From: an uncultured Clostridium sp.
GTDB lineage: Bacteria > Bacillota > Clostridia > TANB77 > CAG-508
DNA: 64,000 bases
Direction: 5' to 3'
NCBI GenBank assembly: GCA_900553945.1
Contig: USFR01000004.1
Coordinates: 1 to 64,000 of the forward strand
Below the pieces are notes generated by a model. It ran no database searches and was not told the origin of the DNA. It saw nothing but the letters and a program-made list of their open reading frames with translations. Each line of letters opens with the position of its first letter. Positions within the stretch are counted from its first letter, which is position 1. Below, piece after piece: positions 17,134-24,104 of this stretch. The translations under genes were made by a program, and so were the position numbers.

Positions 17134-18312
17134 ATGAAGGAGCTTATTATATACACAGAAGGAGATATAGAAAATATACTTTTAGTTGAGAATGGAATTT
17201 TAACTGAAAAATATAAAGATTCAAAATATAAAAAAAGACTAGAAGGAAATATTTATATAGGTAAAGTTCAAAATATTCTTCCGGGACTTCAAGCAGCATT
17301 TATTAATGTTGGAGAAAATAAAAATGCGTTTATTCATTTAAAAGATGTTTTACCAAAAGTTGATGTTACTAAGCAAGATTCATCGACTTGGGAAAGTGAA
17401 AGAATTGAAAATATTTTAAAAGTTGGGATGCCTATAATTGTTGAAATAAAAAGAGATAGCTATAATAAAAAAGGTGCTAGAGCATCAACTCATATTAATT
17501 TACCTGGAAGATATATTGTGTTATTACCTAATTCTTCTTTTGTTACTATTTCGCAAAAAATTGAAGATAAAAATGAAAGGCAAAGGCTTATTTCGTTAAC
17601 GAAGAATATATTGCCCCAAAATATGGGGGCTATAATTAGAACCTCTGCAGTAGGAAAGACAGAAGAGGACTTAGAGAATGACTTGAAGATTCTTGTAAAA
17701 AAATGGAATGATATTATTAGTATTAAGTTTGATAATCAGGATTTTCCAAAATTAATTAGTGAAGCCAATGGAATGATTGATAAATTATTGCTGGACTTGA
17801 TTGATAAGGATTTAAAGATAATACATGTTGATAATGAAGAAATGAAAAAAATTGTTGAACATAAAGTTAGATTGCTAAACAAGGAAGATATACAAATTGT
17901 TTGCGATATAGACAGTGTTATGATTAAATATAATATTCAACATCAATTGGATGTGGCTGAAAATAGAAAAGTATGGCTTAAAAGTGGAGGTTTTATAACT
18001 ATTGATAAAACAGAGGCTTTAACTGCAATTGATGTTAATTCTGCTAAATTTATCGGAAAGGTAAGTTTGGAAAATACAGCATTTTTAATTAATAAAGAAG
18101 CTGCAGTTGAAATTGAGAAACAGATTAGATTACGTGATATAGGTGGAATTATAATTATTGATTTTATAGATTTGAATGATGATGAACATAAGAAAGAGCT
18201 AATACATCTTTTTTCAGAGGAACTAAAGAAGGAAAGAACGAGGGTTCAAATAGAAGGGTTTACAAAATTAAATTTGTTAGAGCTTACTCGTAAACATATA
18301 TATAGTGAGTAA
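17134..18312 (+). CDS. ribonuclease E/G family protein, short form
   Basis: 392 residues. The family cleaves single-stranded RNA in rRNA and mRNA processing. An S1 RNA-binding region (GNIYIGKVQNILPGLQAAFIN, about residues 38-58) is embedded in the N-terminal part. The DNase I-like catalytic core has TAIDVNSAKF (about 295) and IIIDFIDLNDDEHK (about 345), which supply the Mg-binding acidic residues. It ends at GFTKLNLLELTRKHIYSE, so it lacks the zinc-link cysteines and C-terminal small domain present in E. coli RNase G (489 residues). Loss of the zinc link may affect dimer-tetramer assembly. Confidence 0.88.
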   Translation: MKELIIYTEGDIENILLVENGILTEKYKDSKYKKRLEGNIYIGKVQNILPGLQAAFINVGENKNAFIHLKDVLPKVDVTKQDSSTWESERIENILKVGMPIIVEIKRDSYNKKGARASTHINLPGRYIVLLPNSSFVTISQKIEDKNERQRLISLTKNILPQNMGAIIRTSAVGKTEEDLENDLKILVKKWNDIISIKFDNQDFPKLISEANGMIDKLLLDLIDKDLKIIHVDNEEMKKIVEHKVRLLNKEDIQIVCDIDSVMIKYNIQHQLDVAENRKVWLKSGGFITIDKTEALTAIDVNSAKFIGKVSLENTAFLINKEAAVEIEKQIRLRDIGGIIIIDFIDLNDDEHKKELIHLFSEELKKERTRVQIEGFTKLNLLELTRKHIYSE

Positions 18313-18330
18313 TATTATAAGGAGTTTTAT

Positions 18331-19641
18331 ATGAAGGTTGGTTTTATATCATTAGGATGTAGTAAAAATTTGGTTGATACAGAAATGGGAATGTTTGTTT
18401 TAAAAAAGCATAAGTTTGAGATTGTAAATGATCCTGAAGAAGCAGATATGATAATTATAAATACTTGTGGTTTTATTGCATCTGCAAAAGAAGAAGCAAT
18501 AAATACTATTTTGGAAATGGCTGAATACAAAAAATCTAATTGCAAATATTTAGTTGCTATGGGATGTTTAGTAAAAAGATATAAAGAAGAGCTTGAAAAA
18601 TCTATTCCAGAAGTTGATTTGTGGTTAAGCATAGATGAGTATAAAAATTTTTGGGAGAAAATTGCGGAATTAGTAAATGAGTCATCTGAGAAAAGTGATT
18701 ATATGTCTTATAGAAATAGAGTTATTGCTACTGGTGAGCAGATGGCGTACTTAAAAATTGCTGAAGGGTGTGATAATTTTTGCACATATTGTGCAATTCC
18801 ATATATTAGAGGAAGATATGAAAGTAGAAAGTTTGAAGATATAATAGAGGAAGCTAAAGAATTAGCGGAAAATGGTTATGAAGAAATTATAGTAATTGCA
18901 CAAGATACAACAAAGTATGGAATTGATTTATATAATAAATATAGATTACCTGAATTATTAAAAGAGTTATGCAAAATAGAGAAGATAAAGTGGATAAGAT
19001 TTTTATATGCTTATCCTGAAAGTATTACTGATGAACTTCTTGAGGTGGTTAAATCAGAGGAGAAGATATGTAATTATTTTGATATTCCTATTCAACATTT
19101 TTCAGATAATATTTTAAAGAAAATGAATAGAAAGACTTCTGGAAAAAATATTCGTGATATTGTTAATAAAATAAGAAAAGAAATTCCTGATGTTATAATA
19201 AGAACTAGTTTAATAGTTGGTTTTCCTGGTGAGACAGAAGAGGATTTTGCGGTTTTAGAAGAAGCGGTAAAAGAATTAAGATTTGATAGATTAGGATGTT
19301 TTACATATTCTAAAGAAGACGGGACTCCAGCTGCTAAGTTTGAGAATCAAGTTCATCCAAAGACTAAAGAGAAGAGAAGAAATATTATTATGAATATTCA
19401 AAATGAAATTTCTAGAGAAAAGATGAATGAAAAAATAGGCAAAGAATATGATGTTTTAATTGAAAGAATTTCAGATGATGGTTTATTTTATGAAGGTAGA
19501 TCATATATGGATTCACCAGATACAGATGGTGTAATATATGTTAATAACATTCAAGAGAATTTAATTGGTAAATTTGTAAAGTGTAAGATTGTGAGCAATA
19601 GTGATTATGATTTGATTGGAGAATTTGAAGAAGTAGAGTAG
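18331..19641 (+). CDS. rimO: ribosomal protein S12 methylthiotransferase RimO
   Basis: 436 residues with the three-domain MiaB/RimO layout. An N-terminal UPF0004 domain has cluster cysteines (FISLGCSKNLVDTEMG, IINTCGF, AMGCLVK). A radical SAM domain has CDNFCTYCAIPYIRGRYESR (about residues 145-164). A C-terminal TRAM-like domain ends GEFEEVE. The LGCSKNLVDTE signature distinguishes RimO from MiaB. The enzyme adds a methylthio group to the conserved Asp of S12, which is present in the rpsL fragment at the window start. A terminator follows. Confidence 0.93.
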   Translation: MKVGFISLGCSKNLVDTEMGMFVLKKHKFEIVNDPEEADMIIINTCGFIASAKEEAINTILEMAEYKKSNCKYLVAMGCLVKRYKEELEKSIPEVDLWLSIDEYKNFWEKIAELVNESSEKSDYMSYRNRVIATGEQMAYLKIAEGCDNFCTYCAIPYIRGRYESRKFEDIIEEAKELAENGYEEIIVIAQDTTKYGIDLYNKYRLPELLKELCKIEKIKWIRFLYAYPESITDELLEVVKSEEKICNYFDIPIQHFSDNILKKMNRKTSGKNIRDIVNKIRKEIPDVIIRTSLIVGFPGETEEDFAVLEEAVKELRFDRLGCFTYSKEDGTPAAKFENQVHPKTKEKRRNIIMNIQNEISREKMNEKIGKEYDVLIERISDDGLFYEGRSYMDSPDTDGVIYVNNIQENLIGKFVKCKIVSNSDYDLIGEFEEVE

Positions 19642-19645
19642 AAAT

Positions 19646-19676
19646 AAAAAAGATGCATTTTTTAATGCATCTTTTT
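19646..19676. terminator. bidirectional intrinsic terminator between rimO and the convergent gene
   Basis: AAAAAAGATGCATT and AATGCATCTTTTT form a perfect stem with T runs readable on both strands, placed between two converging genes. Confidence 0.88.
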
Positions 19677-19708
19677 AGGTTTTATGAATGAGATTTATTT
19701 AAATAATA

Positions 19709-20164
19709 TTAGTCATCACTTCTATCTCTGTCGATAGTTGATCTTTTTTTAGATTTTGCTGGTTGAACAGGATGTTGAATAGTAATTTGTGGTTTGTTAG
19801 TTTTAAGTGTAGAAGATGTTAATTCTTCATCTGAATCAATTTCTTTTTCAGAATTTTGTGTTTCTTCTTCAATACTAAATGGATTATTAGATTCTTTTTT
19901 GAAATCAGGTACTTTAGAAACTTCTTCTTCAATACTATCTAAAGCTGAATCACTTTCATTAAAAGCTCTTTCTATATTCCACATTTCTGTTTCAGAGATA
20001 TTAGAAGAATTAGCTAGTCTTGATACTTTTTCAGTTGAATCAACTTCTTCTGGTGAAATTACTTCAGCGTCTGAAGAGTTTATCATATAGTATAAAGAAC
20101 TATTTTTTATTTTATCTATTATTTTTTTAAATAAAGATGTATTTTCTTTAACTTTTACTTGCAT
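19709..20164 (-). CDS. hypothetical acidic, low-complexity protein
   Basis: 151 residues from the ATG at 20164 (MQVKVKENTSLFKK), chosen because GAAAGGA sits 8 bases upstream; an ATG 33 bases earlier would precede that site. I do not recognise a family. The protein has a basic N-terminal 30 residues, a long Ser/Glu/Asp-rich middle that looks disordered, and a basic tail (KSKKRSTIDRDRSDD). No signal peptide or transmembrane segment is seen. It is convergent with rimO and divergent from scpB. Confidence 0.65.
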   Translation of the reverse strand: MQVKVKENTSLFKKIIDKIKNSSLYYMINSSDAEVISPEEVDSTEKVSRLANSSNISETEMWNIERAFNESDSALDSIEEEVSKVPDFKKESNNPFSIEEETQNSEKEIDSDEELTSSTLKTNKPQITIQHPVQPAKSKKRSTIDRDRSDD

Positions 20165-20312
20165 TTTTTTCATTCCTTTCAATAAATACATCACCATTAT
20201 AACACTAAATTATGGATAAATCAATACTTTTAGGCGTATTTGACTTTAAATTTATTTCATGTAATAATAGATATGTTGATTAAGAGAGATTATATATTAG
20301 GTAGGGATTAAT

Positions 20313-20897
20313 ATGAAAATAGAAAATGCAAAATCTTTAATTGAATCTATGTTGTTTGCTGCTGGAAGAATTGTTTCTGTTTCAGAAATGGCTAAAATTT
20401 TAGAAATGACTCCTGGTGAGGTAGATGCCATTGTTAGAAGTTATATGGAAGATTGCAAAGACGAATCTAGAGGAATAGAGGTTATAAGGGTTAATGATGG
20501 ATATCAAATGACTACTAAAAAGAGTTCATATGATTGCTTAGTACAGCTGTTTGATAATAGATCTAAACCTTTTTTATCATCAGCAGCTTTAGAGATTTTG
20601 GCAATTATTGCGTATAATCCTAAAATAACACGTGCTGAGATTGAGGCTATAAGAGGTGTTAACTCAGATGGAACTTTATACAGATTGAATGAATTTCATT
20701 TAATCGAAGAAGCTGGAAAAATGGATGCTCCTGGTAGACCAACAATGTATAAACTTACAGATGACTTTTTTAAAATGTTTGGAATTTCTTCTCTTGATGA
20801 GCTACCAGAATTACCTCAGTACAAGTTAGATGAAAATGAACAAATTGTCCTTGAGGAAATGAAAGATATTCCTACTAAAGAAAATAATGAAGATTAG
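20313..20897 (+). CDS. scpB: segregation and condensation protein B
   Basis: 194 residues. ScpB is the winged-helix kleisin partner in the SMC-ScpAB condensin that organises and segregates the chromosome. The first winged helix is at about 5-85 (AKSLIESMLFAAGRIVSVSE) and the second has SSAALEILAIIAYNPKITRAEIEAIRGVNSDG (split over about residues 89-120). DAPGRPTMYKLTDDF is the typical C-terminal winged-helix end. No scpA is adjacent and no smc is present in the window, so the usual scpA-scpB pair is split here. Confidence 0.93.
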   Translation: MKIENAKSLIESMLFAAGRIVSVSEMAKILEMTPGEVDAIVRSYMEDCKDESRGIEVIRVNDGYQMTTKKSSYDCLVQLFDNRSKPFLSSAALEILAIIAYNPKITRAEIEAIRGVNSDGTLYRLNEFHLIEEAGKMDAPGRPTMYKLTDDFFKMFGISSLDELPELPQYKLDENEQIVLEEMKDIPTKENNED

Positions 20898-20935
20898 TAT
20901 AATTGAAAAGGTTTGCTAAAGAAAAGGGTGATTGT

Positions 20936-21580
20936 GTGAATAAAAAGAAAGTAATAATAAATTTTTTATTATTAATTGTTTTAATTGTTTTGATATTTTT
21001 TATATGTATTTTTTATAAAAAATATGCTGAAAACAGAAAAGGTGAAGAAACTGAAAATGTTATTTTAACTGAAATAGGATATGGTAGTGATATAGAGAAG
21101 TTTGGATATGATAGTGAGAGCGGAATTTTAACTAATTTTTTAAGTGGATATAATGAGCATAATGGTTCAAAAGTTGTAGCAATGATGGATTTAGTTGCTA
21201 AGTATATTTACAAGGTGGCCGAAAATGAAAATGTAGCTTTTGATCAAAAATATAGAGAGATCTTATCAAATCCAAATGGATATAAGGATTTATATGTTAT
21301 GCAGTATTCATTAAAGCAGGAAGAAAAAGGATTAGTAAGTGTTATAGATAATACTAATGTTGAGTTAACGTTGGTTGAAAATACAAAAATAACTGATGTT
21401 TCTAAGTATTTATCAAAGTTTACTGCTAAAATAAGAACAGTTTCTAGTGTTGAAGGTGTTGATCAAGAGGATACTTTGGAATTTTTACTTTCACATAAAG
21501 ATAAGGCTTATTATATTATTGATTATTATCCAATCGATGAAAATGGAAATAAAATTGATTTAACAAGTATTGAAGAATAA
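20936..21580 (+). CDS. hypothetical membrane-anchored protein
   Basis: 214 residues from GTG 20936, chosen because AAAGGGTG lies 5-6 bases upstream; a TTG start at 20903 would add 11 residues. One transmembrane segment near the N-terminus (VIINFLLLIVLIVLIFFICIF, preceded by NKKK) suggests a type II anchor with a roughly 180-residue outer domain. That domain is acidic and ends DYYPIDENGNKIDLTSIEE. I do not recognise the family. It lies 35 bases after scpB and is closed by a terminator. Confidence 0.7.
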   Translation: MNKKKVIINFLLLIVLIVLIFFICIFYKKYAENRKGEETENVILTEIGYGSDIEKFGYDSESGILTNFLSGYNEHNGSKVVAMMDLVAKYIYKVAENENVAFDQKYREILSNPNGYKDLYVMQYSLKQEEKGLVSVIDNTNVELTLVENTKITDVSKYLSKFTAKIRTVSSVEGVDQEDTLEFLLSHKDKAYYIIDYYPIDENGNKIDLTSIEE

Positions 21581-21584
21581 GAAT

Positions 21585-21626
21585 AAAAAAGTTACTAGAT
21601 TTTTTAAAATTTAGTAATTTTTTTTT
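21585..21626 (+). terminator. intrinsic terminator before groES
   Basis: AAAAAAGTTACTA and TAGTAATTTTTTTT form a stem closing an AT-rich loop, with eight T following. Confidence 0.8.
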
Positions 21627-21647
21627 GATTAAATCATATAAATAGTA

Positions 21648-21676
21648 TTGACAATTTGTAGAAAAAGGTATAAATT
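21648..21676 (+). promoter_or_regulatory. groESL promoter
   Basis: TTGACA at 21648-21653. The -10 is TATAAA (21669-21674, spacing 15) or, at standard 17-base spacing, the overlapping TAAATT (21671-21676). The HrcA operator follows directly at 21678, as expected for heat-shock repression. Confidence 0.7.
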
Positions 21677-21677
21677 A

Positions 21678-21704
21678 TTAGCAGGCTCAGATAAAGAGTG
21701 CTAA
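21678..21704 (+). promoter_or_regulatory. CIRCE operator (HrcA binding site), degenerate left half
   Basis: A 27-base inverted repeat with 9-base spacer. The right half GAGTGCTAA is perfect; the left half TTAGCAGGC differs from the consensus TTAGCACTC at two positions. CIRCE is bound by HrcA and represses groESL and dnaK operons until heat stress. hrcA is not in the window. Confidence 0.85.
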
Positions 21705-21724
21705 TTTTGAAGGAGGTAGTAAAA

Positions 21725-22003
21725 ATGATAAAACCATTAACAGACAAAGTTTTAATTAAAATGAAAGAAAAAGAAGAAACAACTAAAAGTGGAATTATCC
21801 TTACTGCAAGCAAAGAAAAACCACAAATAGCTGAGGTTATTGAAGTAGGACCAGGAAAGATTGTAGATGGTCAAAAAGAAGAAATGTATGTAAAAAAAGG
21901 GGATAAAGTTATTTTAAATAAATATGCAGGAACAGAAGTTAAGTACGAAAATGAAGAGTATTTAATTGTTAGCCAATCTGATATTTTGGCTATTGTAGAA
22001 TAG
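21725..22003 (+). CDS. groES: co-chaperonin GroES
   Basis: 92 residues from ATG 21725, preceded by AAGGAGGTAGTAAAA; an upstream in-frame ATG at 21698 lies inside the leader next to CIRCE. GroES is the 10-kDa lid of the GroEL folding chamber. MIKPLTDKVLIKMKEKEETTKSGIIL-type N-terminus, the mobile loop TTKSGIILTASKEKPQ and the C-terminal beta strands are intact. It is followed by groEL after 19 bases. Confidence 0.97.
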   Translation: MIKPLTDKVLIKMKEKEETTKSGIILTASKEKPQIAEVIEVGPGKIVDGQKEEMYVKKGDKVILNKYAGTEVKYENEEYLIVSQSDILAIVE

Positions 22004-22022
22004 GAAAGGAAGATGATTTTAA

Positions 22023-23660
22023 ATGGCAAAAGATATTAAATATGGTGAAGATGCTAGAAAAGCATTATTGGATGGTGTTAATAAATTAGCAGATACTGTT
22101 AAAGTTACATTAGGTCCAAAAGGAAGAAATGTTGTACTTGATAAAAATTTTGGTGCACCTCTTATTACAAATGATGGTGTTACTATAGCAAAAGAGATTG
22201 AACTTGAAGATCCTTATGAGAATATGGGAGCTGGATTAGTTAAAGAAGTTTCTATAAAAACTAATGATGTTGCAGGTGATGGAACAACAACTGCTACAGT
22301 TTTAGCTCAAAAAATGATTAAAGAAGGAATTAGAAATATTGCAGCTGGTGGAGATACAATGGCAATTAAGAGAGGTATGGATAAGGCAACAAATAAGGCT
22401 GTTGAAGAATTGAAAAAGATTTCATCAGACGTAAATGGTAAAGAAGATATTGCAAGAGTTGCAAGCATTTCAGCTAATGATGAAGAAATTGGTAGCCTAA
22501 TTGCAGATGCTATGGAAAAGGTTTCTAAAGATGGTGTAATTACTATTGAAGAATCTAAAACTTCAAATACTGATGTAAAAGTTGTTGAAGGAATGCAATT
22601 TGACAAAGGATATATTTCTCCATACATGGTAACAGATACAGAAAAAATGGAAGTTGTAATGGATAATCCATACATATTGTTAACAGATAAAAAGATTAGC
22701 AGTATTCAAGAAATTTTACCTTTACTAGAAGCTTTGATGCAACAATCTGGTAAATTATTAATTGTCGCTGATGATATTGAAGGTGAAGCTTTATCAACAT
22801 TAATTTTAAACAAATTAAGAGGTGTTTTAAATGTTGTTGCTGTAAAAGCTCCAAGCTTTGGCGATTCAAGAAAAGCGATGTTACAAGATATTGCAATATT
22901 AACAGGTGCAACTGTTATTACTGATGATTTAGGATTAGATTTGAAAGATACTACTATTGAAAATTTAGGTAGAGCAAAACAAATTAAAGTTCAAAAAGAT
23001 AGTACAATTATTGTTGGTGGAGAAGGAGATAAAGAAGAATTACAAGCTAGAATTAAACAAATCAAAGCTAACATAAATGAAACTTCAAGTGAGTATGATA
23101 AAGAAAAATTACAAGAAAGACTTGCTAAACTTGCTGGTGGTGTTGCTGTTATTGAAGTTGGTGCTGCTACAGAAGTTGAAATGAAAGAGAAAAAGTTAAG
23201 AATTGAAGATGCTTTATCTGCTACTCGTGCTGCTGTTGAAGAAGGTATTGTTTCAGGTGGTGGAACAGCATATATTAATATAATACCAAAAGTTGAAGAA
23301 CTTTTAGATGAAGTTAAAGATGATGAAAAAATTGGTGTTAAAATAATTTTAAGTGCATTGGAAGAACCAGTAAGACAAATAGCTGCTAATGCTGGATTAG
23401 AAGGTGCAATTATATTAGACAAAGTTAAATCAAGCAAATTAGGAATCGGATTTGATGCTAAAAATGAAGAATATGTGGATATGAAAAAAGCGGGAATAGT
23501 TGATCCAACTAAAGTTACAAGATCTGCTCTTCAAAATGCTGAAAGTATTTCTTCAATGATTTTAACTACAGAATCATGTGTTGTTAATAAGAAAGAAAAA
23601 TCTTGTGGATGCAGTGGCCATGGCGAAGGTGCTGGAATGCCAGCTGATATGGGATATTAA
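22023..23660 (+). CDS. groEL: chaperonin GroEL with a cysteine-containing tail
   Basis: 545 residues. The 60-kDa chaperonin forms double seven-member rings that fold proteins with ATP and GroES. The ATP site has VTLGPKGRNVVLDK and NDGVTIAKEIELEDP with DVAGDGTTTATVLAQ (about residues 84-98). The C-terminus is unusual. Instead of the common Gly-Gly-Met repeats it ends VVNKKEKSCGCSGHGEGAGMPADMGY, with two closely spaced cysteines and a histidine (CGCSGH). The tail projects into the folding cavity in known GroEL, so cysteines there could bind metal or form disulfides. Confidence 0.97.
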   Translation: MAKDIKYGEDARKALLDGVNKLADTVKVTLGPKGRNVVLDKNFGAPLITNDGVTIAKEIELEDPYENMGAGLVKEVSIKTNDVAGDGTTTATVLAQKMIKEGIRNIAAGGDTMAIKRGMDKATNKAVEELKKISSDVNGKEDIARVASISANDEEIGSLIADAMEKVSKDGVITIEESKTSNTDVKVVEGMQFDKGYISPYMVTDTEKMEVVMDNPYILLTDKKISSIQEILPLLEALMQQSGKLLIVADDIEGEALSTLILNKLRGVLNVVAVKAPSFGDSRKAMLQDIAILTGATVITDDLGLDLKDTTIENLGRAKQIKVQKDSTIIVGGEGDKEELQARIKQIKANINETSSEYDKEKLQERLAKLAGGVAVIEVGAATEVEMKEKKLRIEDALSATRAAVEEGIVSGGGTAYINIIPKVEELLDEVKDDEKIGVKIILSALEEPVRQIAANAGLEGAIILDKVKSSKLGIGFDAKNEEYVDMKKAGIVDPTKVTRSALQNAESISSMILTTESCVVNKKEKSCGCSGHGEGAGMPADMGY

Positions 23661-23667
23661 AAATAGC

Positions 23668-23744
23668 ACTATATATTCTTAGTAGATTAGGAGGTAGTAA
23701 TTTTTCAAAAATTATGTTTAAAGAATTTTATAAGAATATATAGT
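23668..23744 (+). repeat. long AT-rich palindrome after groEL
   Basis: A perfect 14-base stem (ACTATATATTCTTA at 23668-23681 with its complement at 23731-23744), extendable by a few wobble pairs, surrounds GTAGATTAGGAGGTAG and a perfect inner hairpin TAATTTTT-c-AAAAATTA (23698-23714). The build resembles the other palindromic elements, but the CCTTGCTG/CTGCGCG core is absent. It may be a transcript 3'-end stabiliser; the true terminator follows at 23768. Confidence 0.55.
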
Positions 23745-23767
23745 ACTTAAAGTTAAATTTGGTTTAG

Positions 23768-23796
23768 GCCTTCATCGGTTAGGATGAAGGCTTTTT
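23768..23796 (+). terminator. intrinsic terminator after groESL
   Basis: GCCTTCATC (23768-23776) and GATGAAGGC (23783-23791) form a perfect 9-bp stem with a 6-base loop, followed by five T. Confidence 0.9.
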
Positions 23797-23804
23797 ACTT
23801 TTGA

Positions 23805-23918
23805 TTAGCAACCGCAGTTTCTGTTACCACCGCAACAACAACAGATTATTATTAAAAGAAGTATTATCCATAAGCAGTCATCACCAAATCCGCAACCACA
23901 ACCTCTGTTCTCTGGCAT
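23805..23918 (-). CDS. 37-residue cysteine-rich hydrophobic peptide
   Basis: A small gene on the minus strand with ATG at 23918 and TAA at 23805-23807, preceded by an excellent site, AAAGGGGGGAAACAAT. The product begins MPENRGCGCGFGDDC, has one hydrophobic stretch LWIILLLIII, then CCCCGGNRNCGC: nine cysteines in 37 residues around a single membrane span. Short Cys/Gly-flanked hydrophobic peptides of this type occur in clostridia without known function; some resemble small spore-associated or YjcZ-like peptides. The groESL terminator lies just beyond its end. The ribosome binding site and residue pattern make it a likely real gene. Confidence 0.7.
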   Translation of the reverse strand: MPENRGCGCGFGDDCLWIILLLIIICCCCGGNRNCGC

Positions 23919-24104
23919 ATTGTTTCCCCCCTTTGTAAGTATCAAGGAGCTTAAGCTCTTTTCTAAATCCTTAGTATGTTATATACTATGATTTTTTAGA
24001 AAAAGTGTTACTCAAAAAAAGAATGAAACGTATATACAAAAAGGATGTTTTAGTGATATAATACGAACTGGTAATAGGAATCGTAATAGTTGGAGGATGA
24101 ATAA

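Noticed and set aside
22307..23437. Long antisense frames inside groEL, and similar ones inside tuf, plsX, radA and miaA
   Set aside because: They mirror the codon pattern of highly conserved genes on the other strand and lack ribosome binding sites.
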